Shown here: in pieces, positions 55,110 to 63,410 of the stretch
How the letters are laid out: every line of letters begins with the position of its first letter
Numbering within the stretch: the first letter of the stretch is position 1
NCBI GenBank assembly: GCA_002700365.1
Contig: PADB01000012.1
Location: 248,001-312,000 of the forward strand
Origin: Kordiimonas sp.
Lineage (GTDB): Bacteria; Pseudomonadota; Alphaproteobacteria; Sphingomonadales; Emcibacteraceae
Direction: 5' to 3'
DNA length: 64,000 nt
The notes under the pieces: model-generated
Seen by the model: the letters and a program-made list of their open reading frames with translations, nothing else
Database searches by the model: none
What the model was told of the DNA's origin: nothing
Position numbers and translations under genes: made by a program

Positions 55110-56078
55110 ATGATTGCCGTATTAAGCAATCCTCTGAGTACGCAAAATAAATTGGCGATGGATAAGATACGTGACGTCATTGAGAATAGTCACGATATCT
55201 TTCACTATGAAATTAGTACCATAGAGCAGATCAATGACGCTTTAGTGACATTTGCCGATTTATCTCCGGAAGTTTTGGTCATTAACGGTGGCGATGGCAC
55301 TGTGCAGGCTGTGTTAACGCATATTGTTACCCATAAATATTTTGACGATATGCCACCTATTGTGGTTTTGCCCGCGGGCAAAACGAATATGATTGCCGAA
55401 GACTTAGGGGCGATTGGGCGTGTACCACACGAAGAGTTACGCCGATTAATCTCAATGCGTGATATGGGCATTCTTCAAGATGCTATTACCAGTCGGCAAT
55501 TGCTGACCCTAGATGGCCTGGAAGGCAACAGCCGTCTTTGTGGCATGTTCTTTGGGACTGCGGGCATTGTTAAGGGCATAGAATTCTGCCGTAAACGTAT
55601 TTATCCGTTAAATTTGCCCAATCTTTTGTCACATGTTCTGACGGTATTATTGCTGATCGCAAATGGTTTGTTTGGCGGACGTAAATCATTTATTCGGACT
55701 GGCCCGATTACGGTAAAACAGGATACACGCGGAACTGTGGTTGGAAACTACTTTGTTATCGTTGTGACGACACTGAATAAACTGATTATGGGCGTAAGCC
55801 CGGATGGCGGTGCAAAGAAAAAAGGGATGCAATATTTGAGCATCGATCAGGACCGCAAAGTATTACTTAAAAGCCTCTGGTTGTTTTTGTGTCGCCGACT
55901 GGGACGCCAGAATGAACCGGGGCAGGTGATACGCACAGTGCAGGACCTGACATTATCGCTGGACTGCCCCGTAACATTAGATGGCGAACTCTACCACCCC
56001 AATGAAACCGGCCTTTTACATCTGCAGGTCACGGACCCTGTGCCTTTTGTGCAATTACGTCCCGAAAAAGGGGCCTAG
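55110..56078 (+). CDS. Diacylglycerol kinase-family lipid kinase, probable ceramide kinase
   Basis: A 322-residue soluble kinase of the DAGK catalytic-domain family. The nucleotide motif is GGDGT at residues 60-64, with VLPAGKTNMIAEDL further on, and the core ends with LTLSLDCPVTLDGELY. It is of the LCB5/DgkB fold that phosphorylates lipids. In Caulobacter a homologous gene near spt, cpgB, encodes a ceramide kinase. A ceramide or dihydroceramide substrate is inferred from this neighbourhood; a diacylglycerol or sphingosine substrate cannot be excluded. It lies 6 bp ahead of the Tam41-like gene. Confidence 0.82.
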   Translation: MIAVLSNPLSTQNKLAMDKIRDVIENSHDIFHYEISTIEQINDALVTFADLSPEVLVINGGDGTVQAVLTHIVTHKYFDDMPPIVVLPAGKTNMIAEDLGAIGRVPHEELRRLISMRDMGILQDAITSRQLLTLDGLEGNSRLCGMFFGTAGIVKGIEFCRKRIYPLNLPNLLSHVLTVLLLIANGLFGGRKSFIRTGPITVKQDTRGTVVGNYFVIVVTTLNKLIMGVSPDGGAKKKGMQYLSIDQDRKVLLKSLWLFLCRRLGRQNEPGQVIRTVQDLTLSLDCPVTLDGELYHPNETGLLHLQVTDPVPFVQLRPEKGA

Positions 56079-56084
56079 CTTCAT

Positions 56085-57077
56085 ATGACCCGTGAGACGG
56101 CTGCTATTCAAGATTTCCTTTTAGAAGAAAGTCGCGCTTCTCGCATTCCCGGGACTGACGAAGTTGCACAGGACCTTCTTTCCACATTAAGAGCCGATAG
56201 TGTTGTGGCTGTTTTGTTTTATGGCTCTTGCCTACGTACAGGTGATGTGAAAGATAAGATATTAGATTTTTATCTTGTGGTAGAAAACTATAAAAAAGCG
56301 TATGGCTGGGGATGGAAGGCTATAGCGAATAAGTTGATCCCCCCCAATGTTTTTTATCGTGAAACCATGACTTCACAAGGGGTAATGAGGTCAAAATACG
56401 CGATTATCAGCGAACAGGACCTTAAATATGGCACATCCCAGAAATGTTTGAATGTGTCTTTGTGGGCGCGTTTTTCGCAGCCTATACAAATACTCTATCT
56501 TCGTAAGCCGGACGATAAAGCGACTATATTAGAATGTTTGGCACAGGCCCCCATCACATTATTGGGTAATATACTTCCGTTAATGCCAGAGAGGTTTACG
56601 GTTGCTGACCTATGGGGGCAGGCATTCACGGCAACCTATAATGCGGAGTTGCGATCAGAAAAAGCCGGTAAAGGGATAGAGATCTATGATCTATATGCTG
56701 ACCGTTATCAGCAGATGATGCCACTATTGTATCGTCACTTTCCTTTTCTAAGTCCATACCCGGTTCAGTCACGACGTCAGAAAGTCGCACAAAAAACAGA
56801 GAATTTAGAGTATTTTGCGCCGAAGAAACAACGCGAGAGAAAACGAAAGAGAACCCAAGCACTATGGCTGTTACGGCGGATTCAAGGGAAGTGCCTAACC
56901 ATTGCACGACTGTTAAAAGCCACAACCACCTTTGAAGGCGGTGCGGATTACATTGTCTGGAAGATCAGTCGCCATTCAGGAGTAGAAATAACCCTTACCC
57001 CGTGGCAGCGGAAACATCCGATACTTGCTGGCTTTGGTTTGTTTCTTCAGCTTCGCAGGAAAGGGGCATTCCGCTAG
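56085..57077 (+). CDS. Tam41-like nucleotidyltransferase, candidate CDP-ceramide-forming enzyme
   Basis: A 330-residue protein. Residues 43-66 (VLFYGSCLR...ILDFYLVV) give the nucleotidyltransferase pattern G47-S48 followed by the D61-containing strand, as in Tam41 (YGSG... then LDF..). The segments SKYAIIS (103-109) and ARFSQPIQIL match the Tam41 KYG[VI]IS and GRL-P-K-I blocks, and LPLMPERFTVADLWGQAF matches its later helix. Tam41 is the mitochondrial CTP:phosphatidate cytidylyltransferase. After the lipid kinase, it may convert ceramide phosphate to a CDP-lipid. Recognition is by motif from memory. The 3' 83 bp overlap the spt gene on the other strand. Confidence 0.68.
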   Translation: MTRETAAIQDFLLEESRASRIPGTDEVAQDLLSTLRADSVVAVLFYGSCLRTGDVKDKILDFYLVVENYKKAYGWGWKAIANKLIPPNVFYRETMTSQGVMRSKYAIISEQDLKYGTSQKCLNVSLWARFSQPIQILYLRKPDDKATILECLAQAPITLLGNILPLMPERFTVADLWGQAFTATYNAELRSEKAGKGIEIYDLYADRYQQMMPLLYRHFPFLSPYPVQSRRQKVAQKTENLEYFAPKKQRERKRKRTQALWLLRRIQGKCLTIARLLKATTTFEGGADYIVWKISRHSGVEITLTPWQRKHPILAGFGLFLQLRRKGAFR

Positions 57078-58284
57078 CATCAGCTGCGGGCAGGACACCA
57101 AGGCGTTCCCCAACCAGTTTAAACTTTTGTAACATAAAGTCTATTTGTGCAGATGTATGCGCAGCAGATAAACTACAACGTAATAAATTTAGATTCTGTG
57201 GCGTCGCCGGCGGCAAGGCGAGATTGACATAAACGCCTTCTTTCAGCATTTCCCCCCAAAAGGCAATCGCCGTTTCCTTACTTTCAATCTTAATGGCGGC
57301 GATGGGGCTTTTTCCTGTCGTTCCCATATCAAAACCGACCTGGTCCAGACCTTTATTAAGTTGAATAGAATTTGTAATGATCTGCTCACGTAACTGATTG
57401 TTTTCGACAATGATTTTTAGGGCTGTTTGGGCAGAAGCAACCACTGAAGGCGGTAAAGAGGCCGTGAACATATAAGGCCGGCATACCAGCCGCAGGACTT
57501 CGAATTTGGGATGGTTAGAGACACAGTAACCACCTATAGTGCCGACACTTTTACTGAAAGTCCCGACAATAAAATCAATCTGATCTTCGACGCCTTGCTC
57601 TTGTGCGACGCCACGACCTGTCGCGCCGAAAACACCTATGGAATGGGCTTCGTCTACGAGTATTGCAGCACTATGTTTTTTAGAAATTGCGGCCAGCTCT
57701 GCCAAAGGTGCCTGGTCGCCGAGCATACTATATATACCTTCGACAACCACTAGTTTTCCCGCGTCAGGATCAAGACGTTTAAGTTTTTTATCCAGATCAG
57801 CAGCGTCATTGTGTCTAAAACGGATGACTGTAGCATTGCCCATGGCGCAACCATCATAGATGCTCGCATGGCTATCCGCATCAATAAGAATATAGTCTTT
57901 AGGCCCAGCTAACGTTGCGATCACGCCGAGATTTGCCTGGTAGCCTGTGGAGAAAACCATGGCGTGCTCTGTGCCGTAGAATTCTTTAAGTGTTTCTTCC
58001 AACGCATTATGGGAAGAATAAGTTCCATTCAAGACGCGTGAGCCCGTGGTGCCCGTTCCTTGTTCGTCCAAAGCGGCGTGGGCAGCAGAGATGCAATCCT
58101 GATTAAACGTCATGCCCATATAGTTGTTAGTGCCGGCCAAGACAGTATGACGACCATTAATAACGGCTTCGGTCTGGGAAATGACTTTTTCCATTGAGAC
58201 TGTAAATGGATTGCCATCACCTTCAGGCAGTTGGCTGAAATTATTTAAGATCGTATCGAATTTATCGAAAAGGCTTGTCGTCAT
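56995..58284 (-). CDS. spt: Serine palmitoyltransferase
   Basis: Alpha-oxoamine synthase of 429 residues. The PLP lysine is K245 in VGTFSKSVGTIGG, with the PLP-ring histidine H139 in DADSHAS and D211-H214 in DEAHS. It condenses serine with an acyl thioester, here probably on the dedicated ACP, to give 3-oxo-sphinganine, the first sphingolipid step. The identity as Spt rather than KBL or BioF comes from the neighbours (ACP, ceramide reductase, acyl ligase, kinase). The last about 25 residues overlap the convergent gene and are poorly conserved. It lies 2 bp after the ACP gene. Confidence 0.88.
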   Translation of the reverse strand: MTTSLFDKFDTILNNFSQLPEGDGNPFTVSMEKVISQTEAVINGRHTVLAGTNNYMGMTFNQDCISAAHAALDEQGTGTTGSRVLNGTYSSHNALEETLKEFYGTEHAMVFSTGYQANLGVIATLAGPKDYILIDADSHASIYDGCAMGNATVIRFRHNDAADLDKKLKRLDPDAGKLVVVEGIYSMLGDQAPLAELAAISKKHSAAILVDEAHSIGVFGATGRGVAQEQGVEDQIDFIVGTFSKSVGTIGGYCVSNHPKFEVLRLVCRPYMFTASLPPSVVASAQTALKIIVENNQLREQIITNSIQLNKGLDQVGFDMGTTGKSPIAAIKIESKETAIAFWGEMLKEGVYVNLALPPATPQNLNLLRCSLSAAHTSAQIDFMLQKFKLVGERLGVLPAADASGMPLSCEAEETNQSQQVSDVSAATG

Positions 58285-58286
58285 GA

Positions 58287-58535
58287 TTATTCATTCACAA
58301 TTTTTGCAACAGCATCTGCAACTTGCCCAACATTCTCTAAATCAGGAAGAATGTTAAGAGGCACAGTAATATCGAAGTGATCTTCAATTTCTGCAAGTAA
58401 ATCCATGACGGCCAACGAATCTAGGTCCAGGTCTGCCGTAAATTTAGTCTCCTTATTAATTTCAATACCACGGGTATTAAAATTTCCAACAAGTGTAGCG
58501 ACTGTATTGAAGATTTCTTCTTGGCTTTGTGTCAT
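58287..58535 (-). CDS. Dedicated acyl carrier protein for sphingolipid synthesis
   Basis: An 82-residue acyl carrier protein started at ATG 58535 (an upstream in-frame start adds 11 residues that are not ACP-like). The phosphopantetheine site is the serine in DLDSLAVMD. It is acidic and follows the usual four-helix pattern. In Caulobacter the ACP next to spt is AcpR, needed for ceramide synthesis; by context this is its counterpart and should be charged by the acyl ligase encoded upstream. It runs into spt with a 2-bp gap. Confidence 0.87.
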   Translation of the reverse strand: MTQSQEEIFNTVATLVGNFNTRGIEINKETKFTADLDLDSLAVMDLLAEIEDHFDITVPLNILPDLENVGQVADAVAKIVNE

Positions 58536-58624
58536 GCGATATGCCCATAAAATAAAACTTGGCCACAATTACTGTCCAAATAGGACGAAAAGATGGCAAT
58601 ACTCATATGTTTGATCGTCAGTGA

Positions 58625-59581
58625 TTATAGTAATTTTTCCTGACGATACCACTGTAAGGTTTCAGAAAGTCCTTGTTCTAAGCTATAGCGTGATTGCCAA
58701 GGGGTATAATCCTGAACAAAGTCTCCCTCTGCGACCCAAGAGGCGTGATAGATTTCTCTCACTTTCTCTGGTGTAAGCATTGGTGTTATGCCGCAGATCC
58801 TGGCAATGAACACGTTACTTACGGCTATAGTTTTCAGTATCCACCGGGGTAGCCTGATTTCTATTGTTTTATGTCTGCCGAGTAAGGTTGCCGCTAACGT
58901 CATGATGTCAGCAAGTGTATATCCATCTATATTATTATCAGAAACATTTAAGAGTTTGCCGTAACAGGAGTTAGAGAGCATGCAGGCTGCAATTGCTTCG
59001 GTCAGGTCTGTGACATGTATTAAAGCAGCGCGCTGGTCTTTTACAGCGGGTAAAACCTTTAGCCCGTATTGCAAAGGTTTAAACATTTTCAATGTTTCCG
59101 CATCGCCGGGCCCATAAACTGCGGGGGGGCGAATGATTGTCCAGGGCATAGTTCCGGCATTCCGTTTTAGATATTCTTCCCCCAGTCTTTTACTATCCCC
59201 GTAGCTGGAGATGCCGGGAACTTGGGCGGCCATCGTTGAAATCAATATAAAATGAGGTGTTGTGGGGGTTGGAAGCTGTGCTTCGGGGACAGGGTTGTTA
59301 ATTGCGTTGAGGAGTGCTGTCACGCTTTCTGCATTAATATGATTAAAAGTTTCCGCATTTCGTGCCTTTATAAGGCCGGCACAGTGGATGACAATATCAC
59401 ATTCGGCAGTAAGCGTTTTCAATACTGAAGGGTTATCGAAATCACCCAATATCCATTCAACGTTTTGCCGCGGGGGTTGAGGGCGGCGTGTCAATGCTTT
59501 GATGTGATGATTTTGAGCCAGAAGACGCAGTAGGGGTTGTCCGACAAATCCGGTTGCACCCGTGAGGGCAATGGTTTTCAT
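58625..59581 (-). CDS. NAD(P)-dependent ceramide reductase-like protein (CerR type)
   Basis: A 318-residue extended short-chain dehydrogenase/epimerase. The N-terminal nucleotide motif is TGATGFVG, and the catalytic pattern is S-T-M... with SSYGDSK (Y-x-x-x-K). In bacteria of the Caulobacter type, CerR reduces 3-oxo-ceramide after N-acylation and is encoded beside spt and acp. This gene stands in that place. It could instead be another sugar or lipid reductase, but the operon makes CerR most likely. It lies 89 bp before the ACP gene and 74 bp after the acyl ligase gene. Confidence 0.78.
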   Translation of the reverse strand: MKTIALTGATGFVGQPLLRLLAQNHHIKALTRRPQPPRQNVEWILGDFDNPSVLKTLTAECDIVIHCAGLIKARNAETFNHINAESVTALLNAINNPVPEAQLPTPTTPHFILISTMAAQVPGISSYGDSKRLGEEYLKRNAGTMPWTIIRPPAVYGPGDAETLKMFKPLQYGLKVLPAVKDQRAALIHVTDLTEAIAACMLSNSCYGKLLNVSDNNIDGYTLADIMTLAATLLGRHKTIEIRLPRWILKTIAVSNVFIARICGITPMLTPEKVREIYHASWVAEGDFVQDYTPWQSRYSLEQGLSETLQWYRQEKLL

Positions 59582-59655
59582 TATAAAGCCCCCCGACTAA
59601 AAGGAATAAAGCCTGTCCGCCCAGTACACACCTATTCCTATAGAAAAGATGCGAT

Positions 59656-61386
59656 TTAAGAAACCAGCTTGCCGGCGAGATATTGTTGGCGCGCCTTTGT
59701 CCGGCTTAGTTTTCCAGAAGATGTTCGTGGTAGCGTGCGTGGTGGCAGTAATACGACCTTCGAAGAAGAACCAACGAGGCTTTGGACCATGTCACGAATG
59801 CGACTAGCAAGCTCTGCGCGGCTTTTCTCGTCGCGTATGCGGCATTGTACCAATATGGCCGGTACTTCTTCGTTATTATCGCCAGGAATAGAGATTGCAG
59901 CACTATCACCACTTCTTAGTTCTGGTAATTGTTCTACGGCCCATTCAATGTCTTGTGGCCAATGATTCCGCCCGTTGATTATAATAAGGTCTTTGAGCCG
60001 CCCAATAATATATATCGCCCCATTAGAGATATATCCCATATCACCTGTATCCAGCCATCCATCATTCAGGCAGGCTTTGGTGGCCTCATCATCGTTATAG
60101 TACCCGACCATGACACTTGGGCCTTTAACGCAAACGCGACCTATTTTGCGTTCCCCCAGCGGATTGCCATTTTCATCCCAAATTTCAACGTCATACTGAG
60201 GAAGGGGAATGCCGCAATTAATGACCTCGCGATAATTTACACCGTCCTGAATTTCACCGTTGAGTTCTTTTATTTCACCGGACAGGACGCGCTCATCAAC
60301 CAGTTCAGTCTCAAAACCTTGCTGTGGAGGTGTAAAGCTTACGGCTAATGTTGTCTCGGCAAGGCCGTAACTCGGGACAAATGTTTTTTCCGTGAAGCCT
60401 GCGTCTTTAAAGGCATCATAGAACGAACGCAAGACTTCCGCACGAATCATGTCACCGCCGATTCCGGCAACACGCCAGCTCGATAAATCTAAATCCGCGA
60501 TGTCCGAAGGTTTAAAACGGCGTGTACAGATTTCGTAACCGAACGTAGGGCTGTAGGAAATTGTGCCACGATTCTCTGAAATAAGCTTTAGCCACAATAA
60601 AGGGCGCCGGGCGAAGTCTTCTGTGCGCAGGAAATCAGTTGTTACTTGCGATGTAAGGCAGGCAAGAAAACAGCCAACCAATCCCATATCATGATAAAAA
60701 GGAAGCCATGAAACGCAGCGGTCATCATCTGTTGTATGCACGCCGTCATATGATATGCCGTAGCAGTTCGCCATGAGTGATTTGTGTGAAACGGCAACTC
60801 CATGCGGAAAACGCGTGCTTCCTGATGAATATTGCAGGTAGGCTATATCGTCAGATTGAGGGCGTTCCAATACAATCGCGTCAAGGGCTACATCCGCAGT
60901 CTGAGCTTCGAACATATCGGCGGTACCGATAAAATTCATTTTCAAGCCTTCGGCCGCTTCATCCAGTAAAGGTAACATCTGAGAGGCTGAAAAAGCGTAA
61001 CTTGCACCGCAACTCTTCATTTGCTGATGTAGTTGTTGCGTATATCCATCCCGGCCACCGAAAGATGTTGGCAGGGGGAGAGGTACAGGTAACAATCCCG
61101 CATACTGACAACCAAGGAAGTAGCAGACAAAATCATCACTGGTTTCTGCGATCAGGGCAACTCTTTCGCCCTTTGTGGCCCCAAAACCGACAAGCCGTCG
61201 ACCTATTTCCTGCGCGCGTTCACACATCTCTGTAAATGTCAGTGGACATTCCAATTCACCACGTGCGGAATAAAAGTTGAATCCTCTTATTCCTTTGGCA
61301 GCATATTCGAGTGCATCCAATACATTTTCAAAATCAGCATGCCGTCGCGGCAATGATGGGTCGTGTGTAGGAATTGGTTCACGCAT
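59656..61386 (-). CDS. Fatty acyl-AMP ligase / acyl-ACP synthetase for sphingolipid synthesis
   Basis: A 576-residue ANL-superfamily enzyme. The core motif is LQYSSGSTRFPHGVAVSHKSL, in which the usual Lys of the P-loop tail is His; the same relaxed wording occurs in fatty acyl-AMP ligases that load carrier proteins instead of CoA. WLDTGDMG and the C-terminal catalytic Lys in RTSSGKLSRTK are present. It should activate a fatty acid and load it on the ACP encoded two genes downstream. The Caulobacter counterpart is the acyl-ACP synthetase near spt. The first gene of the minus-strand unit. Confidence 0.82.
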   Translation of the reverse strand: MREPIPTHDPSLPRRHADFENVLDALEYAAKGIRGFNFYSARGELECPLTFTEMCERAQEIGRRLVGFGATKGERVALIAETSDDFVCYFLGCQYAGLLPVPLPLPTSFGGRDGYTQQLHQQMKSCGASYAFSASQMLPLLDEAAEGLKMNFIGTADMFEAQTADVALDAIVLERPQSDDIAYLQYSSGSTRFPHGVAVSHKSLMANCYGISYDGVHTTDDDRCVSWLPFYHDMGLVGCFLACLTSQVTTDFLRTEDFARRPLLWLKLISENRGTISYSPTFGYEICTRRFKPSDIADLDLSSWRVAGIGGDMIRAEVLRSFYDAFKDAGFTEKTFVPSYGLAETTLAVSFTPPQQGFETELVDERVLSGEIKELNGEIQDGVNYREVINCGIPLPQYDVEIWDENGNPLGERKIGRVCVKGPSVMVGYYNDDEATKACLNDGWLDTGDMGYISNGAIYIIGRLKDLIIINGRNHWPQDIEWAVEQLPELRSGDSAAISIPGDNNEEVPAILVQCRIRDEKSRAELASRIRDMVQSLVGSSSKVVLLPPRTLPRTSSGKLSRTKARQQYLAGKLVS

Positions 61387-61738
61387 TAACGTTACTACCA
61401 GCTTTTTTTATTTAACGGCCAATACACATATACATTATGTAAAGGCATTCATTTAGTGTCACATAAAGTTCATGCTTCGATATAGATTGTTCTTCTTTAC
61501 CGCAAGTTCTTAATCTCGCAAAATTAATTTTTTTTCCATATCGGTTTTAATCTTCTACTTTCTGGCACTAATATGCCAAAGATTACATTTATTTTCACAC
61601 TTGATTTTATTTTTTTTCAAGGACATAGCCTTTTTTAAGCGATATTGGGTCGTTAAGTGTCATGCAAATGCAACTTTTCTGACATTATGGCCGGAAAATA
61701 ACGCATGACTGAAAATAACTCATAGCAAAAAATAACGC
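61387..61738. other. 350-bp intergenic region before recX
   Basis: Between the divergent acyl ligase gene and recX, AT-rich. It holds the word ATTTAGTGTCA at 61451-61461 (the same 11 bp as at 215-225) and GTTAAGTGTCA at 61652-61662, a TGGCA/TGCCA inverted repeat at 61563-61578, and three tandem 17-bp repeats at its right end. No ncRNA or gene was recognised. Promoters for both flanking genes should lie here. Confidence 0.5.
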
Positions 61739-61744
61739 ATGGCA
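61694..61744 (+). repeat. Three tandem 17-bp repeats spanning the recX start codon
   Basis: Copies at 61694-61710, 61711-61727 and 61728-61744, each built on AAAATAAC(G/T)CAT. The third carries the recX ATG (61739), the first an ATG that opens a six-codon frame (MTENNS, 61704-61724) ending just before recX. recX has no Shine-Dalgarno sequence, so this repeat region may replace it. Confidence 0.6.
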
Positions 61745-62320
61745 AAGAAGCTTACACAAGACTATCTAAAAAATGCGGCTTATTATTATTTGTCGCGATT
61801 TTCTTCATCAGAGGTGAATTTATCACAGGTTTTACAACGTAAGGCGTTGCGTCGCCTCAAGATAAGTGGCGAACAGATAGAACCAGATGAAATAGACGGT
61901 TGGATTAAGGCCGTCGTGCAGTCATGTGTTGAGCTGGGGCTGTTAGATGATGCTGAATACGCAAAAAGTAAAGCCCGTAGTTTATTTAATCGCGGAAATT
62001 CCAGTTATCAGATACGGCAAAAATTACGACAAAAGGGGCTAAGTGAAGAGAACATACGTATAGCCCTCGAAGCATTAGCAGAGTTTTCAGATCGTCCAGA
62101 CTGGGATGCAGCCGTACGTTTCGCAAAACGCAAGCGTTTTGGAGTCTTTGCCTCACAACGCGGAGAATCTAAGGGAACAGGCTCCGCAGATAATGCCAAA
62201 TATCAAAAACAGCTACAAAGCTTTATGCGGGCAGGGTTTTCGGTTGACCTTGCGCGTAAGGTCCTAAGTGCCAAGACGGAAGATGAATTACAGCAGTTAT
62301 CCAACGAGTTCGAAGATTGA
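61739..62320 (+). CDS. recX: RecX-like regulatory protein
   Basis: A 193-residue protein of three-helix repeats like RecX, which inhibits RecA filament growth and ATPase activity. The family pattern is seen in AAYYYLSRFSSSEVNLSQVLQRKALRRL, YAKSKARSLFNRGNSSYQIRQKLRQKGL and FMRAGFSVDLARKVL, each in pieces. recA is not in the window. The start has no ribosome site and lies in the third of three 17-bp tandem repeats. It stands alone on the plus strand. Confidence 0.78.
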   Translation: MAKKLTQDYLKNAAYYYLSRFSSSEVNLSQVLQRKALRRLKISGEQIEPDEIDGWIKAVVQSCVELGLLDDAEYAKSKARSLFNRGNSSYQIRQKLRQKGLSEENIRIALEALAEFSDRPDWDAAVRFAKRKRFGVFASQRGESKGTGSADNAKYQKQLQSFMRAGFSVDLARKVLSAKTEDELQQLSNEFED

Positions 62321-62393
62321 TTTCCATTGGCTAATTGTGGTGGCTACATAAGCGGGCAGAGCCGCTCTTTATAGCTATACAAAAAGCTGTAAG

Positions 62394-63326
62394 TTAACCG
62401 TTTTGAATCCAATTTAGAGTGTATGTTAGTCCATCGCGCAAGCTGACATTTGCTGATGTGCCAAGGTCACCAATTGCTTTATCGGGTTTACCATAAGATG
62501 CGTATATATCTCCCATTCTTGCAGGCTCATAAACTATATTGGCTTCGACACCCAAGATGTCGGCTATCAGCTTTGCGAGATCGGTAATCGTTGTTGGGTT
62601 TCCAGTGCAGACATTATAGACAGCAGCGCCTTGGGAAGCGTTTTCCATTCCGGCAATGAGGTGACGGACAACATCACCCACATATATAAAATCACGGGAT
62701 TGCCCACCATCGCCAAAAATGGTGATTGTTTGCCTGCGTGCAAGTTTTTCAGCAAAAATTGCAATTACGCCCGAATAGGGTGATTTGGGGTCTTGTCGTG
62801 GGCCATAAACATTGAAGAAACGAAAGCCACGCGTTGGAACCATATGTACATTGGACGCGACAAAGGCGTGTAGTTCAGACCCATATTTATCAGCACCATA
62901 AGCGGATAAAGGTTTTATAGCTGATTCTTCGTGCAGGGGGACTTCTGAATTGTCCCCATAAACAGCTGCAGAAGAAGCGTAGACGACGGGAATAGGGCCC
63001 GCAACGTTTGCTCTGCGAGCTTCGTCCAGAATACAGATTGTCCCGGTTAAATTAGCTTTGTGTGTTTCTAACCAGGCTTCATTAGAACGTTGAACAGAAG
63101 CAACAGCGGCCAGATGAAAACAGCCGTCTACGTTCTCAAGGCTTTTTTTGACAATCGCCTCGTCAGCAACGTCACCAATGATGACTTCTGCACCGTTGGG
63201 GGCATTTTCACGATGACCAGTGGAGAGGTCATCGAGGATACGAACATGATGACCCTGATCTATCAAAGAGGCCGCAAGATGCGAACCAATAAAGCCAAGG
63301 CCGCCTGTCACAAGATATGTCGCCAT
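62394..63326 (-). CDS. NAD-dependent epimerase/dehydratase, UDP-sugar type
   Basis: Extended SDR protein of 310 residues. The Rossmann motif is VTGGLGFIGSHLA, the catalytic Y-x-x-x-K is YGADKYGSE, and GFRFFNVYGPRQDP and SRDFIYVGDVV are typical of UDP-hexose 4-epimerases such as WbpP/GalE. It likely makes a UDP-sugar for polysaccharide or glycolipid. It could supply the sugar of a glycosylated sphingolipid, but the neighbourhood link is only proximity. It stands 68 bp from the convergent recX and 84 bp downstream of the IscU-like gene, which is read first. Confidence 0.82.
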   Translation of the reverse strand: MATYLVTGGLGFIGSHLAASLIDQGHHVRILDDLSTGHRENAPNGAEVIIGDVADEAIVKKSLENVDGCFHLAAVASVQRSNEAWLETHKANLTGTICILDEARRANVAGPIPVVYASSAAVYGDNSEVPLHEESAIKPLSAYGADKYGSELHAFVASNVHMVPTRGFRFFNVYGPRQDPKSPYSGVIAIFAEKLARRQTITIFGDGGQSRDFIYVGDVVRHLIAGMENASQGAAVYNVCTGNPTTITDLAKLIADILGVEANIVYEPARMGDIYASYGKPDKAIGDLGTSANVSLRDGLTYTLNWIQNG

Positions 63327-63410
63327 TTTTACCGTACTCCGTCTATGGGTCAGCGCAGTGTAAAAGGCATGCGTTAAAAGAAAATGAAATCTTTAAATCA
63401 GGTCAGCATT

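Noticed and set aside
61563-61578. TGGCAC-like sequence resembling a sigma-54 promoter
   Set aside because: The GG and GC are 9 bp apart instead of 10, so it does not fit; it is better described as a TGGCA/TGCCA inverted repeat.
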